Assembly: GCA_013399875.1 (NCBI GenBank)
Contig: VXAZ01009309.1
Coordinates: 3,716,396-3,780,395, forward strand
Direction: 5' to 3'
Source: Gymnorhina tibicen
Taxonomy: Eukaryota > Chordata > Aves > Passeriformes > Artamidae
DNA: 64,000 nt
Positions 52,201-64,000 of this stretch are shown in pieces. Both the position numbers and the translations under genes were made by a program. The notes under the pieces were generated by a model, which saw only the letters and a list, made by a program, of their open reading frames with translations, had not been told where the DNA came from and did not search any database. Positions within the stretch are counted from its first letter, which is position 1. Every line of letters begins with the position of its first letter.

Positions 52201-53497
52201 AAGATGAAGGAGAAGAAAGGGCTCTATCCTGACAAAAGCGTCTACACCCAACAGATCGGTCCTGGCTTCTGTTTCGGGGCATTGGCGCTGATGCTGAGGT
52301 TCTTCTTTGAGGTACCTGCGTGCACACTGACCCTCCCTGGCTTTGCAAGGTGTAAGGGACATCACCAAGACGGGAGACCTCCCCCTCCACACCACTGGGC
52401 TGCATCCAGCCTTGGCCAAACCCCAGCTCAGGCGTGGGGCTCCAGGGCTGGCCTGCTGGGGTCTGGCAGCAGGGACAAGGGTCTGTCCCTCCGTGCGTGT
52501 CCCCGTGCCAGCCCCTGGTCCGTTCGGGGCAGGTGTCACAGCAGGGTGATGCTTGGTCTCTTTTTCCCCCCTCAGCCAGTCACAAGGACACAGGATGTGC
52601 TTTCCTCAGGCACACGTGGTCCTCAGAACGGCTTTGTCAAGCGCGAGCAGGGATTTTTGGAAACTGGGCACGGGTGACTTAAGGACACCTCGCAGCGACG
52701 CGGCAGGGACTGGATCCGACCCAGGCACGGCCGGATCCAGAGCTGGCTCACGCCAAAGAAAAGACTCTCAGTGACTCCCAGGGGCACTTGATCCTGTGTT
52801 TATATCCTTCCGCTCCCGCCGCTGGCCGGTGCCCCCGTCCTGCTCCGAAGGGTCCGTGCGTCCCGCCGGGCAGGCGATAACCCCCCGGCACAGCTGCCGG
52901 CCGTGCCTGCGCTCGGCCCCGCCGTTACGGCTGCTCTGTGCTTTGGGAGCCGCGAGATACAACCTCGCAGGCATCCCCAAGGATTATTTTTCAAAGCATT
53001 TAGTAATTGCAAATTCTAGCAGAACATAAAAATGTCACTTAGCAGAAGCCGCCTCCCCGCGCGCCCCGGCCTCGCCGCCGCGTCCTTTGCGGGGTAATGA
53101 AACACTTCATTCAAGAATTGGGAAATGTGCAAATTAGAACGTGTTAAATCCACTTTGCTTTAGGTTTTTGGGGTTTTTTTTTTCCTCACTGGAAGTCCTT
53201 TCTTCTCTGACAGCAAAGGGAGGCAGAAGGTTCAGGAATCTTTTTTTATTCTCTTCTTTTTGGCTACTTGTAGAAGTTTAACGTTGCGCACCTCAGGCGA
53301 GCCCCCGGCCCCGCCGCTCCTGCTTCTCACTGCGCTCTCCCTGCCTGCAGGAGTGGGATTACACCTACGTGCACAGCTTCTACCACTGTGCCTTGGCCAT
53401 GGCCCTCGTGCTGCTGCTGCCCAAGGAGAACAAGAAGGCTGGGAGCGCCGGGACCCCTGCCAGGCTCGACTGCTCCACGCTCTGCTGCTGCGTCTGA
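46096..53497 (+). CDS. MYMK: MYMK, myomaker (TMEM8C), five coding exons, 220 aa
   Basis: Exons 46096-46230, 48563-48677, 51208-51356, 52195-52311 and 53351-53497 join in frame (663 nt) to a protein nearly identical to vertebrate myomaker (human 221 residues). It begins MGSLVAKLLLPTLSSLVFLP, has seven hydrophobic segments expected of this seven-pass plasma-membrane protein, and ends in a cysteine cluster (CSTLCCCV) like the palmitoylated tail described in mouse. Myomaker drives the hemifusion step of myoblast fusion with myomixer. All splice sites are GT/AG. The start is the first ATG of the conserved protein, preceded by CACCC. It is transcribed away from ADAMTSL2. Confidence 0.97.
46231..48562 (+). 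other. MYMK intron 1
   Basis: A 2.3 kb intron with no visible mobile element or extra exon. A (CTG)n-like stretch lies near 47500-47522. The region 47380-47480 is purine-rich. Confidence 0.8.
48563..48677 (+). CDS. MYMK: MYMK coding exon 2
   Basis: Residues 46-83 (FYHVCDGPGLSVLCFMRYDI...SIWVSLM) plus one base. The acceptor is TTTTTAAATAG and the donor G|GTAAGA. It matches the vertebrate sequence closely, including the CDGPG loop. Confidence 0.96.
48678..51207 (+). other. MYMK intron 2
   Basis: A 2.5 kb intron containing the CR1 fragment at 50776-50945. Otherwise unremarkable. Confidence 0.8.
50776..50945 (-). mobile_element. CR1 LINE 3' fragment in MYMK intron 2
   Basis: AGAATCATAGGGTGGTTTTA, CCTGCCATGGGCAGGGACAC and CCGTCCAACCTGGCCTGGAA show a reverse-orientation CR1 tail, antisense to MYMK. 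Confidence 0.9.
51208..51356 (+). CDS. MYMK: MYMK coding exon 3
   Basis: Completes Ala-84 and encodes residues 85-133 (LAEFDEPKRSTFVMFGVLTI...VLVITVKW). Acceptor CCCTCAG; donor TGG|GTACGT. The AVRIYHDRWGYGVYSGPIG segment is invariant across most vertebrates. Confidence 0.96.
52195..52311 (+). CDS. MYMK: MYMK coding exon 4
   Basis: 39 codons, residues 134-172 (LQKMKEKKGLYPDKSVYTQQ...LMLRFFFE), phase 0 at both ends. Acceptor CCTCCCAG; donor GAG|GTACCT. Confidence 0.96.
52312..53350 (+). other. MYMK intron 4
   Basis: About 1 kb; its left half is GC-rich, and an AT-rich block lies at 52980-53180. No exon or mobile element seen. Confidence 0.8.
53351..53497 (+). CDS. MYMK: MYMK coding exon 5 and stop
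   Basis: 48 codons plus TGA (53495-53497), residues 173-220 (EWDYTYVHSFYHCALAMALV...LDCSTLCCCV). The acceptor is CTGCCTGCAG. The tail has four cysteines in the last eight residues; human has one extra residue there (CSTLCCACV), which explains 220 versus 221 residues. Confidence 0.96.
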   Translation, partial: EWDYTYVHSFYHCALAMALVLLLPKENKKAGSAGTPARLDCSTLCCCV

Positions 53498-54080
53498 GCC
53501 CCCGGGCACGCCGGGCACGCGTGTTCCTGCTCCTGGGGTGGCAGAAGGCTGCAGCCAAAAGGAAAATGCCTGCCTGCTGGGTTTTCCTCTGCACATCAGC
53601 GTCTTTTCCCACCAGCTCGGTGCCCACTCTGGGATTTTCTCCCCTGGGAAGTTTTCTGAGTAACCTGGTCTAGTGGAAGGTGACCCTGCCCATGGCAGGG
53701 GGATTGAAATGGGATGGGCTTTAAGGTCCCTTCCAAACCATCCTGAGATTCGCCTTTCCACCATCAGCCCCAGCAGCATTTGCACTTCCAGTCTGGTACA
53801 TACCCAAATTCTCCCTGGAGGAGCACTCAGCTGGGCTGTGACCTGTCCCCTGCCCCAGGAGATCCCTGCACTCCCAGGCCATGTCACCTTCTCCTGGGCT
53901 GTCCCTGGCACTGACCTGGCAGGACCCAAGTTGTCCCCTCCGTGCAGGTTTGCCCAGCCTGAGCACACAAAGCTTCGTTTGCAACACCCAGTTAACAGAG
54001 CCTGTATTTTTTGTGAGATATTAACTATTTTATTTATGCATTCTCTTGATGTAAATAATATATACTAACAGACTTTGCCA
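53498..54080 (+). other. MYMK: MYMK 3' UTR (probable)
   Basis: Non-coding sequence after the MYMK stop that becomes AT-rich near 54005-54065, as is usual at a transcript end. No canonical AATAAA is present; the variant AATATA at 54057-54062, followed by GT-rich GTGTGCG at 54081, is the best candidate signal. It contains a CR1 tail at 53656-53750. Confidence 0.45.
53656..53750 (+). mobile_element. CR1 3' terminus within the probable MYMK 3' UTR
   Basis: GAGTAACCTGGTCTAGTGGA, CCTGCCCATGGCAGGGGGAT and TTTAAGGTCCCTTCCAAACC form a + orientation CR1 end in the usual order, starting about 160 bp after the stop codon. Confidence 0.88.
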
Positions 54081-57000
54081 GTGTGCGATGCCAGCATTTC
54101 TTAAGCGGGGCAGGAAACTTTCCAGCTCCACTCAGCTCAGCCGAGGGCAGATGCCAGCTCCAAAGCAGGGCTCTGGGCACGGCCACCACAGCCCCTCGAA
54201 CCTGGAGGGACCTGCAACACTGGGCACTTTGTCCTTGCAGACCTGCAGGCGCAGGCAGCAGGTGCCTCATTGGTATGGAAAGTACACGGAAAACGAGAGG
54301 CAGAGAAAAGAAGCTCCTGGAGGGAGGGGGAGGGCTGTAAGCCTATAACATCTCCTCTAACAGACTATTTACTATAGCAGAAGTGTATGATTTATTTAGA
54401 CTGTCTGGGAAAAAGGCCAAGACTATATGTCATGGACAATTAGAGCAGTATTGATATACAGAGATGTCCACAGAAAGCCCACATTAAGCCTGGGTTCCTC
54501 TGGAAGAGAAATCCACCCCAGTCATTCATCAGAGCAACTTCCTGCGACGGGGCAACAACCAAAACTGAATGAGCTTCCAACAAAAATATAAATGAATTAT
54601 GAACCCCCAAGCATCCAAGAGTCACTGGCAAGCGGTGGCACAGCTGATGCAGCTGCACGCAGAGGCAGAGCTAGCAGAGAGCTTTCAAAGGGTTCCCCAG
54701 CACCTAAACCAACGCAGCTCGGTTCCTTCCCAGCATCCAGCCCCCGGGATGTTTACAAGATGCTCTCAGGGTTTGCGTGCAAGGCTTTCCTCGTTGCTTG
54801 CACGCCACTGGAGCGCTTTGCCATGTGAGGGCTGCTCAGGATGGCCCCAAAAAACAGGCCCGAGTGCTCTGATTCAGAGGGCAAGGAGCAGCTCAGCACT
54901 GCCTGCAGGAGATGCCTCTGAGAGTGCACAGCTGCTTCCCGAGGGGCCACCCCCACGGGCCTCCCAGGGCCACGCTGGCTCTTCCTGGGTGTTTGTCACC
55001 CCAAATGCAAATACTCAACGCTGGCCCTCCCCCAGAGCCTGACCAGCAGTGCCAGCAGCCTCCAGCGCTTGCTGCAGCCGCTGCTCAGAGGCTCCCTCAC
55101 CCCACGGGCTCAGTTTGGGACGGTTTGGGCCCTCCTGGGCTGCAGTGACAGGCACAGCCCTGCAGCAAGCCCTGGGGACAGGGGCAGCCTGGGCACGGTG
55201 AGAGCCTGGTGAGGGTCCAGCGCTGGGAGGAGGGCACCGGGTGACCACGACACCCAACTGGGGCTGAGCATGAGGGACCAAAGGTTGGCAAACCCCGGGC
55301 AAACAAGGAGGGCACGTTACCTGAGGAGCAGCTGAGTAGATAAAATCTCCTGCTCCCACCCACCGTGTATCCAGCTGCAAAAAAACACCCCGAAATTGTC
55401 TCACACAGAGCAAAATCTCAAGTGAGGCTTGCTTTGTCCCCTCCTCTCCCTGCTGACGCCCCAGGGCGCTGCTCCAGCTGTGCCAACCACCCATCCCTTT
55501 GCACCCCAGTGCAGGACCAGCACCCAGCCTTGGGACCGACACGCACCTGGGCACACCCACAGGGTCCTTGCCCTGGTGTCAGCCCCGAGCTGATGGCAGC
55601 ACCCAGCACCCCGGCACCGGTCTTGCGTGCAGGGCTGGATCCACTACCCCAGGCAGGATATCCCCTGCAACACCAATGCAGGGAAATATTATAAACATCT
55701 ACAGCAACGTAGACAAAACAGTCTCTTGTAACCTTTTAGCGCTGCCGAGAGCTTTGCCTGTAAGAGCTCTTGAGCCCCTGCCAAAAATTCTGGCTGTTTT
55801 CATAAGAGTAGGTGTTTTCGTCTAAGGTGCAGTCTGAGTGCTGTGACCTTTGTCATGTCTGCTACTGAAATTTCCTGCTTCTCTGTTATTCTCTTCTTTG
55901 GTAAGACGATATGAAACCCAAAACTTTTATTGCCCCTTTTAAAGTGTCTTTATAGCTCCCCGTCTACTTCATATACTGTCTTACTCTCCGATGCTGGGAT
56001 ATTACTTATGGGATCCGGGCTTGATGCTGCAAAAGGCATTTGGGTTTCACGAAGCCCAAACCGCCTGGGCTTTTTTAAGATCAGCCAGAGGAGGGGGGGA
56101 AGAAAAAAAAAAGACAGAAAAAAAGGAAAAAAGGAATGAGAGGGGAGGGACTGGGCTTTCCGCCGGAGGCATCGGCATCTGCTACCAGCGCAGCCTCCCC
56201 CGCCTCTGCCAGGCCTCCCCGGGCACAAAACCCAAAATTTGCTTTGTGTCTGGGTCAGCATGGGGTGCCCACAGACCCCGTGGGGATGGCATTGCAGAGC
56301 ATCTCTTCCCCAGTCTCCATCCCCTGCCAGCTGTGCCCTGGAGCTGGCAGCTCAGATGTGGCCGGACAGCACAGCTGGTGCCAAAGCCGGTGTGCAGCAG
56401 CTGGGGCACATCTGCCCCGGAGCTGGCACTGGGGGAGGCCAGCCCTGCTTGTGGGGCTCGCATGCACCCCATTTCCCAGCCCAGTTCTGGTATCAGGACA
56501 GACCACAGCAAGGATGTGTCCCTAGGGAAGGGCTGTGGGTGCCAAGGCTCCGTGCTCCCTGTCCCGTCCCTCAGGCTGTGGGGCATCACGTCCCTGCCAT
56601 TCTTGGTGACACAGATCCCTTGGGATCCCATCTGCACACTTCCCAGCAGCCCCACTGCAGTGGGAGCAGGGATCTGATCTGCCAGAGGGCAGAGGGCTGG
56701 TGGAACTGTCCCCTGCAGGGGGACATTCCCCCTCACTTGCCTGCGGCAGGGCTGGTGGAGAAGGGAATTAGGACCTACTCCTGCTGGAAGGGGAGGCTTC
56801 CAGAGATGTCTAGTCAGGCTTGGTGCCAGCTAATCTTCCAGGCAAACTTCATCCAGATCCTTTTGGCTGCAGAAAGTGAAAAACCAGCCAGACCCAAACA
56901 TAAAAGCCTGGTTTCTGCTGCCAGCTGCATGGGGCACTCCAGAAAAGGCCTTATCACCATGTGATTTTGAGAGACGGCTTCGGGTTTTTTAACACACGCT

Positions 57001-60000
57001 GCTCTTCCCTCCTCACCCTCCCACTGTCATTCCTGCATGCATGCTCAAGTGCTGAACCCAGCCAGGCCAATGTAGATGGTGGGGCCAAGGTGTTCCTTGT
57101 GCCCACTTTGAAGCCCTCCGGCCACAATGACACCACCCCACTTCAGAGAGTGCAGCTGCTCCATCCTGAGGCACCAGGAGCTCATTGGGAGCAGCCTCCT
57201 TCCTGGAACTGCCAAAGAAACTGGCTTCCCCTGGAAATTCAAGAGTGGTGGTAGGGGCAGGAGCTCTGTGGGGAGTCCAAGGGAGAACTCTTGCCCTGGG
57301 GTTCTCCATCACCCTCAGCTCTGATGTGCCTGTGCCCTGCGAGAGGGATAAATCAGGTCTGCAGGGGCAAAGGGGAGGCACCAGCCATGTCCTGCACAGC
57401 CCCGTGGTGCAAATGCACTGCGAGAACCCAGCCTTGTCCGTCAGCCTGGAAAACAGGGGAGACGGAGCAACTGAAGCACCTATGTGGGACCACTTGGTAT
57501 CTCTCAGCTTCTCTCCAGCTATCCCAGCCCCAGGCAACATCCTTTCTGGGTGTACAAAGGAGGTCTCCTGCTCTTCTGAGCAGTCAGAAGGCACACGGGA
57601 AAAGCAGGATGGAGTTAGGGCAGATGCAACCACAGGGATCAGTAAAGTGGTACCTCCTGCGTGGGTGTGAAGCTGCCTAACCCAGCATTAATGAGAGAAA
57701 AAACACATTAATGCATCGGGATTCTGCTTAAAATCCCATACAGTGGTCCAGCACGTTTCTCTCCCCTCCTCTTTCCTCTTATCAAGATTCCCAACCAAAC
57801 TTCCCAGCCCAGTTTTTGTGGGCAGGGCAGCTCCATCCCGCTGACCGTGGCAGCACTGGGGTGTTTTTTGGGGCATCGCAGACAGACTGAGCCCCTCAGC
57901 TCCGGGGTGGTTTTGGGGCACAGAGGAGCTCAGCTGCAGCACCACAGCCAGCCTGGGGTCCAGCAGGGAGCCCCTCACACACTCCCGGGTGTCCTCTCCC
58001 CCCGGCAGCACCGGACACGGCCGCGGACTCAACCCAAGTGACCAAACCCCGGCGCGGGGCAGGGCAGACGCGGCTCGGCCCTTCCAGGGATGCTTTCACA
58101 GCTGCAAAATCCCGCTGCGGGCCCAGGTTTGGTGTCTCCAGCCTCCCCGCTCCTCTGGCGGAGCGGTCCCGGGGAGCGGCGGTCCAAGGGTTTTTTTCGG
58201 TCTAGGCCAATCTCCCAGAAATTCTGTCATCATGCAGTGCATCACGCACACTCCCGGATCCGCATTACACACAGCGTGGCCCCGCTCCAGCGCCTCTTAA
58301 AGCCGGTGGAAAAACCCTCCCTCGCTACGACGGGAGCTGGCTCGGGCCCTGTGCGCTCTGACAGATACCGTGGAGTTGTTTTAGGCCGGGAATATCTCGC
58401 GGCCCCAGAGTTTCTCCCGGGAAGGGACAGGGCAGGGGGGTCTGCGGGGCGGGTGCTGCTGAGGAACGCTCCCGACCTTGCGGCCGCCTTCCGACGGGCC
58501 TTTAATGAGCCATCGTTATCTGATCCACGCGCTCCAAACGCAAGGAAACCGATCGGGTTTCCAGCTGCACACATCACCTGATGCTCATAAAACGAGCTGA
58601 TGTGTCTGGGAAGCCCCAGACCCAAAGAAACATTATTTCAATGGGGGGCAGGGGAAAAAAAAGCCAATTACGCTTTAAAAACACCCCTGTGGGCAGACAG
58701 GGATGGTGGCTGCTCTCCCCTGCCTTCCTCTGGTTTTCCAGCAAAGCAAATGTTCACTGATAAAACTCACAATCTCCTTATAAAGGCAGGACCGTTTTGC
58801 CTGTAAAAGGGAAGGTTTGGGGGAAGTTTTACACACGTCTCTGCCCTCTTTATGTCTTTATTTGCATTTTCATTTCCACAGTAGTGGAGCTAATCTGAAC
58901 GGAGCAGGAGCGAGGGTCCAGGTTACAACCAAAGTATCAGGTAGCACCTTCACATCTGGAAGGGATTTTGACACAACTTCTCCCAGACTGTTACAGACAG
59001 TTTAAAAGCAAAATCTGATAAATAGCAAATGTTTAACAAGTCAATAGGAAGCTGCATTTGCGAGAACATGTGGCTCTAGCCGGCCTAGCACCGCCGCACT
59101 GCCAAGGCCCTTCAAACGCATCCGCACACATCCCCGCAGCACGCGGCGAGGGGCTGCCGGGCTCTGCCCCGGCCCAGGCTCAGTTACAGGGGGGAGGATT
59201 AAACACAGATGTGTCTTTGTACGGCCAGACATCTCCAGCTTCAAAGCCCGGGAGGGTCCCGAGCCTCCCTGCTTTGGTGGTGAGGGACCGGTTTCTCCTG
59301 CCCCGCTCGTTTTCCGTGAGCCCCCAGCCTCGTGTTTGTGGTGGGAAGAGGACAAAGGGAGCTGAAAGGCTCAGAAAAGCACCACAGAACCCACTGTCAC
59401 AAACCTCCCGGCGTGCCGGGCACTGCTGCCCCTGTCAGGGGAGGTTTTGGGGCCACACTGACCGATGAGGCCCCGCTCAGGTCACCGCGCTGATGGTCAC
59501 AAGCACACAAGGTCCCACCCCAGTTTTGCACAGCTTGGGATCCAGGAGGGCCCCAGTCCACAAGCCAGAGGTGGGTTACACCCATTTATACCCGTTTACA
59601 CCTTTAAAACCCCTTTTCCAACCCTCGGGAGCCACAGCCTCCTCAGGACAGAGGTCACTGGCCACCCAGGCAATGCTCTCCTGAGGAGAAGGGCCGCAGG
59701 AGGCGAAACTCCCCGACACAAAAACCTCTCGCAGTGTTGCAACCCTGCCTGGTTCGGGGAGATTTCATTCCCAAAATGTGGGAAGAGGCATTAAAATGGA
59801 GAGAATTATGCAAGGAGCGGGGAGCAGAGGGGGAGACAGAGGAATAAGAAGTGACCAGGAAAACCACCAGAAACCCTCCAGGATGCCTGCCTATATTTAC
59901 AGATAATGTGTCCGGCCCTCTTGCCAAGTCCCACTCATTTGGAGCCGGGCTCATGTTTTGGATTAACTTTAAGGCAGTTCCTAAAGCATCTCACTCGCAC

Positions 60001-63000
60001 AAGGAAGAATTTTTGCCTCCTTGGCCAAGGTGACCTTTTAAAAAATCTCACTCGCTATTTTTCAACCTCTCACTCATTTAAAATTGTCATCGCCTGGGTG
60101 CTGCGGGGGCACTCGGGGCAGACAGTTTGTGTTCTGGCACCCACCAGCCCCACAGAGCATCCTGGAGTGGGGTTGGGTGTGAGGATGGGGGGCCAGGGGA
60201 GGATTTCTCTGCAAGTCAGAGCCCTTCCCTCATCTGTGAGCATCACTCGCCCAAGCACTGAGAGCAGAAATAGCCCCTCCCGCACAACCACATCTCCCCA
60301 GGCACCCACCATGGGCTGCTGTAAAGTTTTCCCTATAAACTCTTCCACAGAAAGTCAGGCATTCGTTTTTTTGAACTAAAATACTGTGAGGACACGTGAA
60401 TGTGGTCTCCAAACCGGTGCCTTTTGTCTGAGGACAAAGTTACAGATATTTCCCCCAAGCCGTGACTGTCCCATTGCATACTGAGTTTTCTGCTCAGAGC
60501 CTCCCCTGAAGGAACCACCTCAAGACGTGGCCCAGCTGCTCAGTCCCTACAGGGAGGATTCATCCCAGAGGTGTCATTCCCATCTTCCAGCCACGACACG
60601 GAGACAGTTTTGGAGCAGAAACATGAGAAGGGTCACTCCCAAAACCTCCACCCAGCCCACCTTCTCACCCAGGCATCTGCAGCATCCCAATCATCCCAGA
60701 ATCCAAAGCGCGTCCACGCGGGGATTTCAGATGCTTCCCATTTAGCTCCAGCATTTGCAAAATGCTCAGCCACTGACTCACGGAGGGCCAGGACAGCCAC
60801 GGCCCTCACTGCACCGTGGCAGCACTCAGTACACCACCCCAGAGGGGATTTTGGCAGGAAAAAAAAGGGGATTTTTGGAAACCGAGCAGCCCTTGGTGCC
60901 ACAGAGCTTTCCCAGCGCACCGAGGGTGAGCGAGCAGGATGTGGGGCACGGAAGGAGCTGCTTTTTGCTGGTGATCCCAGATGCCACGCTGGGGTTTTGA
61001 GGGAGTGATCGGAGCAACGGAGGGGAAAAGCACCACCTGAGAGGGATTGGGAAGGGGGAGCTGCAGGGGCAGCTCGGTGTGGGGCTGCAGAAGGTGAGGA
61101 AAGGGAATCCAGGGGCTGCAGGATGTCAGGAGCCGCTTGGCTGCTGCTTGGGCTTTTGGGAGCAAAACAGGCAGGGCCAGACATTTTCTTTCCCTCACCC
61201 CTCAATCTTTCCCTCACCTAAAGATCAAGTGACAATAGCAGAGATCAGAAATTGTCCCTTTGGCTGGAAAAATATAAATCACAAGATCTCGCTGTTCCCC
61301 GCGTCCAGAGGCTCCAAAAGCAGCATGAGGACATCCTTCCCACAGCAGCTCTGCTACGTGAGCATCCCTCAGGCCCTGGGGGAACCCAGACACACAGAGG
61401 CAGCCACAAAAATGAGACAGATATTTGGGGTTTCAGTTAAGCACGACCAGCGAGAAAAGTCGAGCTTGGGTTTGACTGGATTTGGGAGATGAAGTTTTAG
61501 GGCAGCTCCACGGTTTTATTTAAAGCAGTTCAACCATAACCTCATCCCACGAGGGAAACGCAGAAATTCAAGGTGCCTCTTGTGCAACAGATGCTGCTCC
61601 CTACTCAGGCAGGTCTGGGATAGTGCTCAGAGTTTTGCTGCATCCCTGTCCAGCCTAAAGGAGAGACCACACACAAAACGTTTTCAGGATGCCAGCAGCT
61701 GTGCACAAAGCATTTGGTTTACATTAATTATGTCTGGACAAAAAAAATAAAAGCGGGAGAGGAGGAGAGCAAGAGAGTGGAGAAGACAGGAGGGATGCAG
61801 GGAGGACTCTGCATCGTCCTGATAAGATCTGCTCTGATCCCACGTGGAGGTCACAGCACACCTCGGGTGTCTTAACACCTCCTGCCACCCTGCACCACCC
61901 CTGTGAACACCTCGGGGAATGCAAAGCACAAATAGAGCCCCTGACACTCTCAAAGACCCCATGGGACCCTGTCCCCTGAGCTCTGCTCCAGGTTCTGCTT
62001 CCCTCTTTCTCCTTCTCTGAGCAGAAATGTCCCCAAGAAAGACCAAGGAAGGTGCAGCAGACGCTGCTGCTGGCAGTTACAGGGCGGGAAGCAGCACTCG
62101 AGAGGGGAAGAGGTGGACGGTAAGAGGAGTCATTAAAAACAGGAAAACGCCCTTTGTTCCGCAGCTGTGCAGAAAGCCCAGCAGAGGCTGAACAAAGCCC
62201 TTCCCCGTCTCCTCTCCAGGGAGTGCTGCGAGCAGCGGGGACTCTGCAGGGTCAGGAACTGCCACCCCACAGGGATGGACAATTGTCCCCGCACAGACCC
62301 GTGGCCCCCCCGTCCCCTCGCCAAGGGCAAAGGAGCCTGGTGAGGTGCAGGCTGAGCCTGCCTCGCCTTGGGCTTGAGCAGCCAGCTACAAGGCTGGATT
62401 GATAGGATCCCCACAGAGGAAAACCCACCATGAAGAGCCCATGATGCTGCTCATTGTGGGAGAGGAGAAATTCTGGTCTTACCTTGGGCTGCACCAGCAT
62501 CACCCCACTGGCCCAGCCCCAGGCTTAGCAGCACACAGAGGGACATCCAGCCCCGAGCTCCCAACAGAGGACACCTGCCTGCAGGGGCTGGGCTCAGGGC
62601 TCGCAAGAAGCTGCCTGTGACCGCCAGCAGCTGCACCCCTGCCGTGCCCTGCACACCTTCCCGCCACACATGCCCATCCCATACAGCCTCCCCGGGCTCC
62701 GCGTGCCCACGGGAACTCCGGCAGTCCCTGAGAAAGGACCTCACCGTGACAGGAGCTGCACAAATCCTAAATACGTTCCCATCCCCCAGGAGCCAGCAGC
62801 CACCCAGCCAGGTCCTGCTGCAAAACAAGTGAGGTCAGGTGGCCGGGCGCAGGCAGCTGGAAGAGTTGTGCTGCCACCCCAGAGAACCCCAGTGGTCAAG
62901 CCCCTTCCCAAAACCCGCCGCTCTCCGGGGCAGCCTCGCTGCTTGATGAACTTTCGTGTTGAAGCAGCAGCAGCGTCTCAGGGGGCCCAGCCTGCGCACG

Positions 63001-64000
63001 CCAGAAGCTGGACTGACCCATGTCAGAGGTGATTAATTTATCAGGCTTTTGGCACCCACCGCTCCCCGCCAGAAAAACAATATCCCGAATTCCAGGCCCT
63101 CCCGCCCAGCAGATGTGTCTGCGGCCAGGGCGGCTGTCCCAGCCCGGCGCGCAGGAGCCGCTGCGGGGATGCAGCGCCCGAGGCTCCCATGGTGCCGGCT
63201 GCTTCCCCATCCCCGCTGGGAATCCACGGGAGAGCCTCCTCCGGGAGCAAAACCCGGGGCGTTTGTGCTGGGCTGCCGCCCCAGTGGGTCCAGCCTCTCA
63301 CCCTGTGGAGGTGGCCGTGCTGCCAGGCCACTGAGGAGGACCAGGATGGGCGCTCAGTGGTGATGGGATGTCACCTCACCGAGCCCTCCACCCCAAGGAT
63401 GAGCAGCACCATCGCGTCACAGCGCTCGGCAGCCCTCGGAGCTGCCCAGCATCGGGAGCGTGTCTGGGTTTGAACCAAGCAAGCACTGATTCAGGCCTAA
63501 TTAAATTAGCATTAATCTGCTATCATCAGGAAAACACGCCAGGCCTTGAAGGGACAGATTAACGAAGTTGTTGTCGTTAGCGGAGAGGGTCAGAGGACGG
63601 GGATGGGGCACAGCATCGCTGCGGGTGCTTGTTGAGCCCTGAACTCTCCGTCCCTGCCTCTGTCAGGGGTTTAAAGCAGGAAATCAGGAGGGCAGTGATA
63701 CCATCCAGAGGCTGCAGAGCACTTGGATGTCGGGCAGCCAAGTAACGGGAGATTTTTCATCCTCTCCCCCCACTCCGCTGCCTCCCCCTGGGTTTCCAAG
63801 GAGGGATGGGAGCCCCTTTGGAGCACAGGAGCAGCCAGTCCCTCTGCCTCCCAGCACTGGCCATGGGGAGACCTGCTCCTGGCCCAGCTCTGAGCTCACC
63901 CTGACGTCAGGGTGAAGGGTAGAGAGGGGGGGGCACGGGCCAACAGCCTATTATTTATCCCCAAAAGGTCACCAAGCACCTTGGAAGGGGCTGGAGCTGG
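54081..64000. other. Intergenic region downstream of MYMK, no gene recognised
   Basis: About 10 kb with no recognisable exon on either strand. Conserved order predicts SLC2A6 next, but none of its sugar-transporter motifs is seen. An A/G-rich run lies at 56090-56143 and a CpG-rich patch at about 58010-58500. I see no clear CR1 copy here, unlike the gene-bearing part. Confidence 0.6.
58010..58500. promoter_or_regulatory. CpG-rich patch in intergenic DNA
   Basis: CpG density rises here compared with its surroundings, and the patch ends with AT-rich sequence holding CACCTG and CAGCTG E-boxes near 58574 and 58559. No exon or TATA element identified. It may be a regulatory element or the start of an unannotated transcript. 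Confidence 0.25.

Noticed and set aside
54081..64000. Expected SLC2A6 neighbour
   Set aside because: None of the sugar-transporter motifs could be found on either strand, so the gene is taken to lie outside the window.

Overview
This window looks like bird nuclear DNA. It holds three vertebrate genes with large introns, many 3' fragments of CR1 LINEs (the dominant avian retroposon), GC-rich microsatellites and one assembly gap (N at 6490-6821). The gene order FAM163B (+), ADAMTSL2 (-), MYMK (+) matches the conserved block that lies at human 9q34.2 and, from general knowledge, on chicken chromosome 17. The species cannot be named from the sequence alone.

Layout. Positions 1-6025 are upstream or intron-1 sequence of FAM163B, with a 9-copy hexanucleotide repeat and no recognisable exon. 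FAM163B has two coding exons (6049-6141 and 6222 into the gap); the second enters an octapeptide tandem repeat and is then lost in the gap. Its 3' UTR runs to about 8.7 or 9.2 kb. ADAMTSL2 lies on the minus strand. I could join 18 coding exons between 35752 and 9863, with every splice phase agreeing, into a 965-residue ORF. A probable non-coding first exon and a TATA-containing CpG-island promoter lie at about 37330-37540. FAM163B and ADAMTSL2 are convergent, and poly(A) signals on the two strands lie about 30 bp apart near 9.2 kb. Positions 37.6-45.9 kb are intergenic. MYMK (myomaker) has five coding exons (46096-53497) that join into 220 residues, with CAGCTG E-boxes just upstream. Positions 54.1-64 kb show no recognisable gene; the expected next neighbour, SLC2A6, is not in the window.

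Roles. ADAMTSL2 is a secreted, non-catalytic matrix glycoprotein linked to microfibrils and TGF-beta. Myomaker is a seven-pass membrane protein needed for myoblast fusion. FAM163B is a small single-pass membrane protein of unknown function. They are neighbours by conserved synteny and do not form an operon-like unit. I found no previously undescribed system. The points worth a second look are the coding repeat and gap in FAM163B, a minisatellite that abuts an ADAMTSL2 splice acceptor, promoter-proximal repeats, a bidirectional poly(A) region, a very weak splice donor, and a U2-snRNA-like fragment.
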